6,448 bases of DNA from Gammaproteobacteria bacterium (GCA_003645495.1 QNFK01000114.1:1-6448); one strand, 5' to 3'. Positions 1 through 6,067 are shown, counted from the stretch's first letter. The notes: a model not told the origin generated them from the letters alone. Translations and numbers: made by a program.

Positions 1-1
1 A

Positions 2-274
2 GGCGGCGTCGTATTCCACCATGCACTAACGATACACGCAGCGGAGCCCAACGATACTAATTCGACAAGGCGCGTCTTCACCACAGTTTACATGGCAGAC
101 GGCGGCCGTCGCGCCGGTGACGGGTCTGCATTCTCCCTGGATCGCGATGAAATCAAAGCAGGCGATTTGATTGCGGGACCGGGTTTCCCGATAGCCTGGC
201 CTCGTGCCGGGGATGACCTGCCAACACCTCCCAAAGTGCTCGGTCCAAAGACCGGATTTGGTTTTAAGCAGTAA
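2..274 (+). CDS. Phytanoyl-CoA dioxygenase (PhyH) family protein, C-terminal part only (5' end outside window)
   Basis: The frame beginning at base 2 stays open from the window edge to a TAA at 272-274, giving 90 residues. An in-frame ATG at 92 is internal and is not the true start. The visible part begins GGVVFHHALTIHAAEPN and then has RRVFTTVYMADG. This is the end of the double-stranded beta-helix of PhyH-family Fe(II)/2-oxoglutarate oxygenases. His12 of the fragment fits the distal iron ligand. Arg23, eleven residues later, fits the 2-oxoglutarate-binding arginine; human PhyH has the same spacing, His264 to Arg275. The last 50 residues, rich in Gly and Pro, are a typical variable tail. Known members hydroxylate acyl-CoA or small molecules; the substrate here cannot be inferred because the N-terminal half with the HxD motif is missing. 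The gene converges on the 5'-nucleotidase gene with 32 bases between stops, and I see no hairpin there. Confidence 0.82.
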   Translation, partial: GGVVFHHALTIHAAEPNDTNSTRRVFTTVYMADGGRRAGDGSAFSLDRDEIKAGDLIAGPGFPIAWPRAGDDLPTPPKVLGPKTGFGFKQ

Positions 275-306
275 GTCTGCGGGCAGTCAATCGACTAATT
301 CTACTG

Positions 307-1917
307 TTATTCGTCGAAACAGCGATCCCGGTTATCCGGCAGAACGGCAAAGCGCGCATTGTCGGGATCCACTGCAGATCCCACCGTTTCTCCCAGTGAT
401 TGCGCGCGGATAATTCCGTCCAGAACCAGGTATTTTAGTTCTGAGCCCGGACGGGAAACATCGCGAGCATTACTGAAATCATAACCGTCTCCGCCGCGAT
501 AGATGTAGTCGGGTGCGACTACTAAGTAGTCCTTCTCCTGATCGATCTCCTGCCAGCCCCCACCGTCCACAGGAACCAGCATTTGCACAATGCGCTGACC
601 GTCCGGCCGGCTCCGATCTATACAAACGCGAAATCCTGACACCTGCGGAAAATAACCTTTACTTGGGCCGATCCCAAGATACCCGGCCTCAAGCAACGTA
701 CGGAAATCACCGCCGCTCATGGTCATGTAGCGTAAGAATGACGAGAAACCAAAGGTGCGGCCGACGTCCTCGAAGGTAATGTCTTCAGCGATAAAATCGT
801 CAATTCGTAGCGTGCCGCTATTGACGAAAGCAAGATCGGCTGGCGGATTTCGAAACGCTGTTCTCATCTGGTCTGCAATAAAATTCCCCCAGTTAGTCTC
901 GCCATTCCTGATAGCGACCTCCCGCGCATCAAGCGGTAATGTGGCTTCGCCGATCTTGCTCGGCAGGAACGGAATGAGGGCCAGCAATTTTCCACGCCAT
1001 TTGTCGGCGATCTCTTGATATCCCGCATCAAAAGCGATGGAATCGTCGACCGCGATTTTACTTTCGGAAAGCTGCAATTCAGCGCCTGAGAAGTCGACAT
1101 CGATTCGCCAGATTGTCCTGGCATTGGATGCACCCTTCATGATGACGGCATTGTCGTCATCACCCGGCTCGAACTGCACTTCATGTTCGTGACCGCCAAC
1201 GATGAACATGAATTTTGGATGCCTGGCTTTTAGCTGGGCAATCCGCTTATCGTCTTGCAGATGCAGGTGCGTCAGACCGAGGATCAGGTCGACCCCGTCG
1301 GCTTCAAGTTGCCTGATTACGCTCTCTGCCCGCTCAATATAGCCTGAGACAAATGGTATGTGGTCACGAACGTTGCCACCGTGATCAGGATGTACTGTCA
1401 ACGCAAAGATGCCAATCTTCCTGTCGCCGGATGTAAAGGTGAATGCTGTCTGCATACTTCTGTCAACATCAGCTGCACCGGTAGCAAATCGAATGTTGTC
1501 ACCCAACCAGTCGAATTTCGACTCGCGAACCCTGTCGATCAGCGGCTCCGGAGAGCGCGGATCGAATTCGTGATTACCAGGAACGACATACATCGGTGCC
1601 AGCGCGTCCAGAAAATTCATCGCCTCGACCATCTGCTCGCCGTGCCATAGCTGGCTCTCTAGTGACGGGTACAGAAAATCACCACCGTGCAGGATATGAA
1701 CGTCGCGACCTTCACTCTGTAGCTGTCGAACGATCGTGGCCACCCGGCCAAAGCCACCACGACGCCCCTCTTCCACAGCATCTACCCGGTAGGTGTCGTT
1801 CAGGTGGATGAACGTCAACGTATTGCTTTGGACGGTATCAGCAGGAGGACTCGCTACGCTCGCACAGGCAGCAAGAAAGACAATCGACAGAAGAAAGTAA
1901 CGACGTTTTGGAAGCAT
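307..1917 (-). CDS. Lipoprotein 5'-nucleotidase / metallophosphoesterase (UshA/NadN-like)
   Basis: From the ATG at 1917 the protein is 536 residues, close to UshA (about 550). The frame continues open upstream to 2037, but this start places a signal peptide correctly: MLPKRRYFLLSIVFLAAC, with lipobox LAAC and Cys18 as the lipidated residue. The N-terminal metallophosphoesterase domain shows HLNDTY (Asp41, Tyr43), GGDF (Asp80), GNHEFD (Asn115, His116), THLH (His217) and GGHEHE (His243, His245), the dimetal ligands of the family. The C-terminal 5'-nucleotidase domain shows ETNWGN (about 340), NSGTLR (about 366), PQVSGFR and GGDGYDF, which form the nucleoside pocket. Known members dephosphorylate extracellular nucleotides; some also split NAD or UDP-sugars. 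It probably sits on the outer membrane. The second metal-site residue is Tyr where UshA has His (DxY, not DxH), a variant I believe occurs in other family members. It is divergent from the acid phosphatase gene. Exact substrate is unknown; family assignment is firm. Confidence 0.93.
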   Translation of the reverse strand: MLPKRRYFLLSIVFLAACASVASPPADTVQSNTLTFIHLNDTYRVDAVEEGRRGGFGRVATIVRQLQSEGRDVHILHGGDFLYPSLESQLWHGEQMVEAMNFLDALAPMYVVPGNHEFDPRSPEPLIDRVRESKFDWLGDNIRFATGAADVDRSMQTAFTFTSGDRKIGIFALTVHPDHGGNVRDHIPFVSGYIERAESVIRQLEADGVDLILGLTHLHLQDDKRIAQLKARHPKFMFIVGGHEHEVQFEPGDDDNAVIMKGASNARTIWRIDVDFSGAELQLSESKIAVDDSIAFDAGYQEIADKWRGKLLALIPFLPSKIGEATLPLDAREVAIRNGETNWGNFIADQMRTAFRNPPADLAFVNSGTLRIDDFIAEDITFEDVGRTFGFSSFLRYMTMSGGDFRTLLEAGYLGIGPSKGYFPQVSGFRVCIDRSRPDGQRIVQMLVPVDGGGWQEIDQEKDYLVVAPDYIYRGGDGYDFSNARDVSRPGSELKYLVLDGIIRAQSLGETVGSAVDPDNARFAVLPDNRDRCFDE

Positions 1918-2013
1918 GCTCGGACTCGTGGTTGATGACTCGATTAAGGGGCTCGATTCTGCCTGCTTGCGCAGCAGTTTGCGATTGTGGATGCCCCTTA
2001 TGAAATTGGCGGG

Positions 2014-2045
2014 CTTGTGGCTACGTTGCCGGATCACGTGATAAT
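2014..2045 (+). promoter_or_regulatory. Candidate promoter and palindrome in the divergent nucleotidase/phosphatase gap
   Basis: The 162-base gap between the two divergent phosphatase genes must hold the start signals for both. GATAAT at 2040-2045 matches the sigma-70 -10 box at five of six positions. TTGTGG at 2015-2020 is the best -35 I can see, but the 19-base spacer is long. A perfect 10-base palindrome, ATCACGTGAT (2033-2042), overlaps the -10 and could be a regulator site. I found no convincing promoter for the minus-strand gene and no clear Pho box. Low confidence. Confidence 0.25.
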
Positions 2046-2079
2046 CTGCCTGCCGATCCTGTATTTTTGTAGCGAAACA

Positions 2080-2883
2080 ATGAGAATAAGAAACACTGCA
2101 TTACTGGTTTTCCTGACAAGCGTGATCACCGCCTGTTCCACACAACCTGAAGTAGCGGATGAGCCGGACATGGCGATCGTCTGGGTGCGCGATGCAGCAG
2201 AGTATCGAGCCGTCTCGCGCCAGGCCTACCGGGCGGCAACGCTCGCCCTACCCGGGATGATCGCGGACACCAGCTGGAGCGCCCTGCCGGATCAGAAGGG
2301 TGCGCACGACCTGCCACCTGCAGTGATTTTTGATATCGATGAAACGGCGTTGACCAACCCATATTTTCAGCAGTCGTTCGAGCCGCCTTTTACAGACAAG
2401 AAGCTCAATGACTGGAGCACGCAACACGACGCCACTCCGGTTCCGGGCGTGACGGATTTTGTAACCCTGGCGAGCCAGTCCGGTGTAGAAGTATTTTTTG
2501 CGACTAACCGACCGTGTGTAGCAAATGACGGTACAGATAACGCATGCCCACAAAAAGCAGTCGTAATTCAGGACCTTATTGAAGCCGGACTTCCAGCCAC
2601 CCAAAGCAATGTCTCACTATCAGGCGAAAGAGAAAACTGGGGCAAGGAAAAGAAAATAAGACGCGACTGGATTGCAGAGAAATACCGCGTGATTATGCTT
2701 TTCGGTGACGACTTGAGCGATTTCATTCCCTGCGTCAGACGGCGTAATGTTGCACCTTGCAGCGAAGAGCCAGCCACCAAAACCAGCCGGGAAGCATTGC
2801 TGGAACAATATGATGCTTACTGGGGCGCCGGCTGGTACGTCCTGCCGAACCCGATGCATGGCTCGTGGACATCCTTTAAATAG
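2080..2883 (+). CDS. Lipoprotein HAD-superfamily acid phosphatase (class B / e(P4)-like 5'-nucleotidase)
   Basis: The open frame begins at 1987, but the ATG at 2080 gives a 267-residue protein with a clean lipoprotein signal, MRIRNTALLVFLTSVITAC, Cys19 being the lipidation site. Length matches e(P4) of Haemophilus (about 274). HAD motifs are complete: motif I FDIDET (nucleophile Asp85, acid/base Asp87), motif II ATNR (Thr142), motif III lysine in GKEKKIRR (Lys191 or Lys192), motif IV FGDDLSDF (Asp210, Asp211, Asp214). The cap segment lies between motifs I and II, as in the acid phosphatase branch (PF03767). Members remove phosphate from nucleoside monophosphates, and e(P4) converts nicotinamide mononucleotide to the riboside during NAD uptake. 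That activity is a hypothesis here. It is divergent from the UshA/NadN-like gene, with 162 bases between the two ATGs. The ribosome binding site is weak. No clear terminator follows the TAG. Confidence 0.9.
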   Translation: MRIRNTALLVFLTSVITACSTQPEVADEPDMAIVWVRDAAEYRAVSRQAYRAATLALPGMIADTSWSALPDQKGAHDLPPAVIFDIDETALTNPYFQQSFEPPFTDKKLNDWSTQHDATPVPGVTDFVTLASQSGVEVFFATNRPCVANDGTDNACPQKAVVIQDLIEAGLPATQSNVSLSGERENWGKEKKIRRDWIAEKYRVIMLFGDDLSDFIPCVRRRNVAPCSEEPATKTSREALLEQYDAYWGAGWYVLPNPMHGSWTSFK

Positions 2884-3184
2884 TACCTGCTATTCTGGTT
2901 GTCGAAGATAGCTCTGCGAGAGAAATTCGCGGCGTCTTTGTTAGCATACATCCCTATGCCACGGGGAATATGTACGATCATTGAGACAGCCGCTCCTACA
3001 GCTTGCCTCGATCTGTAGGAGCGGCTTTAGCCGCGAATGGTTGGAAAACGACCTACACGAGAATAGACCGCTCAGAATTATCGCGATTCCTTTTCAACCC
3101 CCCCTCTACAGTGTGGTAACCCGCAATGTTATGCTTTCGTCACTGCAAGTCATGAGGGTCGCAAGCCGGCCAGGCAAATCTCAG
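2884..3184. other. Intergenic stretch with a REP element, no gene
   Basis: These 301 bases separate the acid phosphatase from the phosphate-binding protein gene. The frame of the latter is open back to about 2981, but its translation there (containing RSGFSRE) is the usual readout of a REP sequence, followed by residues with no signal peptide character, so I treat it as non-coding. The gap holds the REP pair at 2988-3036 and presumably the promoter of the downstream gene. No strong sigma-70 boxes stand out; TATGCT at 3130-3135 is a possible -10 without a good -35. Confidence 0.6.
2988..3036 (+). repeat. REP element with partial inverted partner
   Basis: A REP unit, CTGTAGGAGCGGC followed by TTTAGCCGCGAA, runs from 3013 to 3036. 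Its own stem is GCGGCT (3021-3026) with AGCCGC (3029-3034) across a two-base loop. Its first 14 bases are repeated in perfect inverted orientation at 2988-3001, with an 11-base loop between arms, but that left copy lacks the inner REP stem. The pair therefore looks like a REPIN (two inverted REPs) that has lost part of one half. The transcript of either strand could fold into a strong hairpin, and it may end transcription of the acid phosphatase gene. Confidence 0.75.
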
Positions 3185-4231
3185 ATGTCTAAAAGTATCA
3201 ACACAGTCTCCATAGCCGTTTTGCTTCTCGTCGCCAGCAACCTGTCCGCTGACAGCCGCCGGGATTACCTGATTATCGTCGGCTCCACCACGATTTACCC
3301 GATGTCTCAGCTCGTGATCAAGCGGGTAATGGAGAATTCCAATTTGCGCGCGCCGATGGTGCAAACAACCGGATCCGGCGGTGGACTGAGCCTGTTCTGT
3401 AACGGCAATGACGAGTTGGATCCGGATATCACGTTGGCCTCCAGGCCTATCCGGCAGTCCGAACTGGAAAAGTGCAAGTTGAACGGGGTCAACGAGATTG
3501 TGGAGGTCAAAATCGGTTACGACGGCGTTATCTTTGCTCAACCTCAAGATGCCACTCCGATCGAGCTTACGCGTCACGACCTCTACCTGGCATTGGCGAA
3601 GTGGTTTCACAATCCGGATGAAGGTGAACCGCTCATCGCAAACCCTCACAGCACCTGGAAAGATGTGAATGCGAACTTTCCCGATATTCCGATCGAAGTC
3701 CGGGGCCCTTCTAAAGGGTCAGGAACACGATATATCCTGGAGCGGCTTGCCATGGAAGAAGGCTGCCGAATTGCCGAGGGTATGGTCGAACTGGAAGATG
3801 AGGATCCATGGCAGTATCGATTGATTTGCAGAACAATCCGCGACGATGCAGCCTATGTGGAAGTGGGCGAAAACGATGAACGGAACGTAGATTCCCTGAC
3901 GGAAAACGCTAACGCCCTGGCAATCGTGAGTTATGGAGTTATGGAAGCGCACGAGGATATCCTCCGCCGACTGACAATCGATGGCATCGCACCCGATTTC
4001 GAGGCTATCCGCAATGGGAGTTATCTGATCTCCCGTCCCCTGTACCTGTATGTGAGAAAGTCCAGCGTCGACCTGTATCCGGGGGTCAGGGAGTTCCTCG
4101 CGGAGTTCACCAGCGAAGAGGCCTGGTCCAAAACCGGGTATCTCCGTCCCATCGGCCTTGTGCCAATGCTGGAGGCAGAAAGAAAAAAATACGCCGAGGT
4201 GGCGAGAACGCTTACGCCGATGGATTTGTAG
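3185..4231 (+). CDS. Periplasmic PstS-type phosphate-binding protein
   Basis: From the ATG at 3185 the protein has 348 residues. It starts with a signal peptide, MSKSINTVSIAVLLLVASNLSA, with likely cleavage after Ala22. Earlier in-frame starts (2981 TTG, 3131, 3152) give REP-derived or non-signal N-termini. Upstream AGG at 3172-3174 is only a weak Shine-Dalgarno. The mature chain has PstS phosphate-site signatures: VGSTTIYP (33-39), TTGSGGG (61-67), the LASRPI segment with Arg87, and GPSKGSGTR (174-182). Four cysteines (72, 97, 194, 215) are spaced to allow two disulfides. The pattern FC-N-G...SRPI...E..C..NGV is one I associate with PstS-type proteins of alphaproteobacteria. PstS binds free phosphate for the PstCAB ABC importer. 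No pstC, pstA or pstB is in the window, so it either works with a permease encoded elsewhere or serves in sensing or scavenging. Upstream lie two phosphatases that could release its ligand. It ends 27 bases from the convergent transpeptidase gene. Confidence 0.88.
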   Translation: MSKSINTVSIAVLLLVASNLSADSRRDYLIIVGSTTIYPMSQLVIKRVMENSNLRAPMVQTTGSGGGLSLFCNGNDELDPDITLASRPIRQSELEKCKLNGVNEIVEVKIGYDGVIFAQPQDATPIELTRHDLYLALAKWFHNPDEGEPLIANPHSTWKDVNANFPDIPIEVRGPSKGSGTRYILERLAMEEGCRIAEGMVELEDEDPWQYRLICRTIRDDAAYVEVGENDERNVDSLTENANALAIVSYGVMEAHEDILRRLTIDGIAPDFEAIRNGSYLISRPLYLYVRKSSVDLYPGVREFLAEFTSEEAWSKTGYLRPIGLVPMLEAERKKYAEVARTLTPMDL

Positions 4232-4233
4232 AC

Positions 4234-4249
4234 ACTCCGTTCCCGGAGT
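4234..4249. terminator. Short hairpin between convergent stops
   Basis: ACTCCG (4234-4239) and CGGAGT (4244-4249) form a perfect 6-base stem with a TTCC loop in the 27-base gap between the convergent PstS-type and transpeptidase genes. It could serve both strands, but no T-run follows on either side, so it is at best a weak terminator. Confidence 0.3.
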
Positions 4250-4258
4250 ACCGATAAA

Positions 4259-4786
4259 TCAGGGCAGGATTTCTATCGGCGTGCCAGGATCTATAGCGTT
4301 CCAGACCTCGTCCATATTGGCATTGGTCAGCGCGATGCAACCGTCGGTCCAGTTGACTAACTGGGTAAAGAAACCTGCCCACTCCCAACCATTGGCCTGA
4401 CCGTGGATCATGATGTCCCCACCCGGATCCACGCCCTCCGCCCGCGCATTCTCCTGATCCAGCGCATTGGGATAGGAAATGTGGATCGATCTGTAAAAAT
4501 CGCTGTTGGAATTCTTGTAGGTGAGAAAGTAACTGCCTTCGGGCGTTCGCTCGTCACCCTGCTGCTCCTTATGCCCCTTTGGATTGGCACCAAACTTCAC
4601 CCGGTAGGACGCAATTACCTCGTCCTCCTTCAGCAGATACAGGCGATTCTCGCTCTTAACAACGCGAACCATATCAGCCTTCTCGGCCGCATAGAGTCCC
4701 GGTGCTGAAAACAGAAACATCAACACCAAGAGCATGGCTGTTCTCCAGGCAGCACCAGCCAAACGATGAGGACCAACTGAATTCAT
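4259..4786 (-). CDS. L,D-transpeptidase (YkuD fold, YafK/COG3034-like), second gene of operon
   Basis: The chosen start is the ATG at 4786, giving 175 residues. It overlaps the stop of the upstream gene by one base (TAATG), and AAGGGG seven bases upstream is a good Shine-Dalgarno. The frame continues upstream to 4903, but inside the neighbour's coding region. A signal peptide covers residues 1-33 (Arg15, then LLVLMFLFSAPGLYA). The mature domain reads KSENRLYLL, ANPKGHKEQQGDERTPEG, HISYPNA, DPGGDIMIHG and NWTDGCIALTN. His128 and Cys150 are the catalytic pair. In most YkuD enzymes the latter motif is SHGC; here it is TDGC, a form I associate with the YafK-like branch. Enzymes of this fold make or cut 3-3 peptidoglycan cross-links or attach or release lipoproteins at the meso-diaminopimelate residue. 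E. coli YafK (DpaA) releases Lpp from the wall, so a hydrolytic role is possible. Co-transcribed with a second YkuD protein. Confidence 0.9.
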   Translation of the reverse strand: MNSVGPHRLAGAAWRTAMLLVLMFLFSAPGLYAAEKADMVRVVKSENRLYLLKEDEVIASYRVKFGANPKGHKEQQGDERTPEGSYFLTYKNSNSDFYRSIHISYPNALDQENARAEGVDPGGDIMIHGQANGWEWAGFFTQLVNWTDGCIALTNANMDEVWNAIDPGTPIEILP

Positions 4787-5304
4787 TAGATGCCCCTTGG
4801 CGCTCCTTCTTCGTCCTGTTCCTCTTCGACGACCACTATTCGAGTGCCCATCGGTGCCCAACGGAACATTGTTTCGGCATTTTCCCGGGTCAGGCCAACG
4901 CAACCCATGGATCCTACCTCTTCGGAAATATACTCATGCACGAAGGAACGGACCGTAGCCCAGGTGGTTCCGTGAATGGCCTTCCCGTCCAGGGTGAAGA
5001 ACATGGTAAATGGCATTTCCGCCCCATAGGCTTTGCTGGTGTAGTCTTCATATTTGCGATTAATGGAAAACACACCGGCTTCCGTCTCCTTTCCGGGACG
5101 ACCGGTCACCACGTCAAATTCGTACACCAGCTGATTGCCCTCCCAGGCATAGAGCTTCTGGTCATCGGTCACGACATAAATAACTTTCGGCCCACCGCCG
5201 GACGATGCAGCGTCGCCTTCTGCAGCATCGCTCTGGCCCGCTGCTGACAGCGGCGTAGAACAAATCAGCACCAGGGTTGGTAATAGATGAAATATCGGTC
5301 TCAT
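4786..5304 (-). CDS. L,D-transpeptidase-fold protein (YkuD), first gene of operon
   Basis: The ATG at 5304 gives 172 residues with signal peptide MRPIFHLLPTLVLICSTPLSA (likely cleavage near residues 21-22). The frame runs open to 5427, but that part is Arg-rich with no signal peptide and reaches the edge of the REPIN. A low-complexity linker (24-38, Ala/Gly/Ser/Asp) leads into the YkuD domain: VIYVVTDDQKLYAWEGNQ (41-58), TGRPGKETEAGVFSI (67-81), MPFTMFFTLDGKAIHG (97-112), GSMGCVGLT (131-139). His111 and Cys135 fit the catalytic pair. The residue before GC is Met133 instead of the usual His. The protein ends in an acidic tail (EEEQDEEG), which in the periplasm might mediate binding. It likely acts on peptidoglycan crosslinking. 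The Shine-Dalgarno is not obvious (GAGGG lies about 12 bases upstream). Its stop overlaps the start of the second transpeptidase, so both are translated from one message. Confidence 0.85.
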   Translation of the reverse strand: MRPIFHLLPTLVLICSTPLSAAGQSDAAEGDAASSGGGPKVIYVVTDDQKLYAWEGNQLVYEFDVVTGRPGKETEAGVFSINRKYEDYTSKAYGAEMPFTMFFTLDGKAIHGTTWATVRSFVHEYISEEVGSMGCVGLTRENAETMFRWAPMGTRIVVVEEEQDEEGAPRGI

Positions 5305-5347
5305 GGGTTTCGTTGACCCTCGTCTCAAGCCAAAAGCACGTCGCGCG

Positions 5348-5353
5348 ATTCTA
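5348..5353 (-). promoter_or_regulatory. Candidate -10 box for the transpeptidase operon
   Basis: Read on the minus strand, TAGAAT lies 43 bases upstream of the ATG at 5304 and matches the sigma-70 -10 consensus at five of six positions. No good -35 is present at the usual distance, so this is only a candidate. The REPIN at 5428-5489 bounds the region upstream. Confidence 0.25.
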
Positions 5354-5427
5354 GTCGATATAGATTCCGCCGGCGACCCGTCATGATGATGGCTTCGCGA
5401 TCTGGGCCGCCCTTTAGCTAGACACAC

Positions 5428-5489
5428 TCGCCCGCTGGGCGGGCTCCTACATTACTAATTAGAATTGTAGGAGCCCGCCCAGCGGGCGA
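5428..5489. repeat. REPIN: two inverted REP units, 24-base perfect arms
   Basis: The 24 bases at 5428-5451 are the exact reverse complement of 5466-5489, around a 14-base centre that itself contains the palindrome CTAATTAG (5455-5462). Each arm reads outward from TGTAGGAGC into a GCCCGCCCAGCGGGC stem, so each arm can also form its own hairpin (GCCCGC with GCGGGC). This is the structure of a REPIN, a small mobile REP doublet normally copied by a RAYT (REP-associated tyrosine transposase) encoded elsewhere. It lies 64 bases past the brnA stop and 123 bases upstream of the transpeptidase ATG, and may act as a terminator for brnTA and insulate the next operon. Confidence 0.9.
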
Positions 5490-5553
5490 TCAAGCTCGGA
5501 CTACCGAAAAATGCAGCAGCAGTGACTTCTATGCCGTTCGCCAGAAAAACCTC

Positions 5554-5805
5554 CTACACCGCTTTCTGCAACTCTTCACGCAAAATTCTTCGCAATGTTT
5601 TCGCATCCACCGCCGCCGACTTTTTATTTATTGACTGCCGTAAAGTTTCATTGATCAATGTCTGGTAGCCGCGCCCAATGTTATCCCCCTTGCGCCGGTA
5701 AGCATCGAGGATATCGTCATCCAGGTAAATCGTGATGCGGGTTTTGCCCCTGTTAGAAATAATGGGCCCTTGTTTACCCTTACTAAAATCGTATTCTTTT
5801 TTCAT
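5554..5805 (-). CDS. brnA: BrnA family antitoxin (ribbon-helix-helix)
   Basis: The ATG at 5805 gives 83 residues and is preceded by a good Shine-Dalgarno (GGAGAG, 3-8 bases before the ATG). The longer frame to 5907 lies inside the toxin gene and adds nothing recognisable. The N-terminus YDFSKGKQGPI is typical of the family (COG3514, PF14384) and is thought to contact the toxin. Residues 22-57, TRITIYLDDDILDAYR through GYQTLINETLRQ, form the ribbon-helix-helix DNA-binding fold, with the beta strand TRITIYL inserting in DNA. Known BrnA proteins neutralise BrnT and repress their own operon as a complex. The last 25 residues (KKSAAVDAKTLRRILREELQKAV) form a charged helical tail. The start overlaps the 3' end of the toxin gene by 23 bases, which suggests translational coupling. 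The toxin-first order is normal for BrnTA. Confidence 0.9.
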   Translation of the reverse strand: MKKEYDFSKGKQGPIISNRGKTRITIYLDDDILDAYRRKGDNIGRGYQTLINETLRQSINKKSAAVDAKTLRRILREELQKAV

Positions 5806-6061
5806 ACTCTCTCCGTTCTGATTGCGTCGCACGACGTGCTGAAATAATGCGAACATTGTTTCGCCGATAGGTGTACGACACGACGAGAATGCGTCCCAGC
5901 AAATCAACGCCGACTACCACGAAGCGTTCTTCTCCGCCTGGTCCTAAATCCGGAATCGAGATCGCTAACTCGTGATTCAGAACATTTGCTGCGTCCGCGA
6001 AGCTGATCCCATGCTTTGCCAAATTGGACCTCGCCTTGGCAGGGTCCCACTCAGCGTACAT
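5783..6061 (-). CDS. brnT: BrnT family toxin (RelE-like ribonuclease)
   Basis: The protein has 92 residues, the usual BrnT length (PF04365, formerly DUF497). It begins MYAEWDPAKARSNLAKHGISF, matching the hallmark WD..KA..N..KHG.SF of the family. It continues with GEERFVVVGVDLLGRILVVSYTYR (residues 43-66) and ends with VRIISARRAT...ERREYEKR, the conserved basic C-terminal strand and helix. Brucella BrnT has a RelE-like fold and cuts RNA, halting translation when BrnA is lost. All conserved segments are present, so the toxin appears intact. No Shine-Dalgarno precedes the ATG; the bases just upstream are CCTTTT. Combined with the promoter position, this suggests leaderless translation. The gene overlaps brnA by 23 bases. 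Confidence 0.93.
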   Translation of the reverse strand: MYAEWDPAKARSNLAKHGISFADAANVLNHELAISIPDLGPGGEERFVVVGVDLLGRILVVSYTYRRNNVRIISARRATQSERREYEKRIRF

Positions 6062-6067
6062 AAAAGG

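Noticed and set aside
92..274. A 60-residue small protein starting at the ATG at 92
   Set aside because: The frame is open to the window edge and the upstream residues (HHALTIHAAEPN...RR) are PhyH-family sequence, so the ATG is internal to a truncated gene.
1918..2037. 40-residue N-terminal extension of the 5'-nucleotidase
   Set aside because: It would bury the lipoprotein signal peptide that begins at 1917 and overlap the divergent promoter gap.
3139..3152. Two GTCA half-sites resembling a Pho box upstream of the phosphate-binding protein gene
   Set aside because: They are 10 bases apart, not the 11 of PhoB sites, and match the CTGTCAT repeats only in the core.
3140..3649. A 169-residue minus-strand open frame
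   Set aside because: It is antisense to the PstS-type gene, which has clear family motifs; its product shows no recognisable domain or start signal.
4702..5247. A 181-residue plus-strand open frame
   Set aside because: It is antisense to both transpeptidase genes, whose catalytic motifs and coupled start are convincing.
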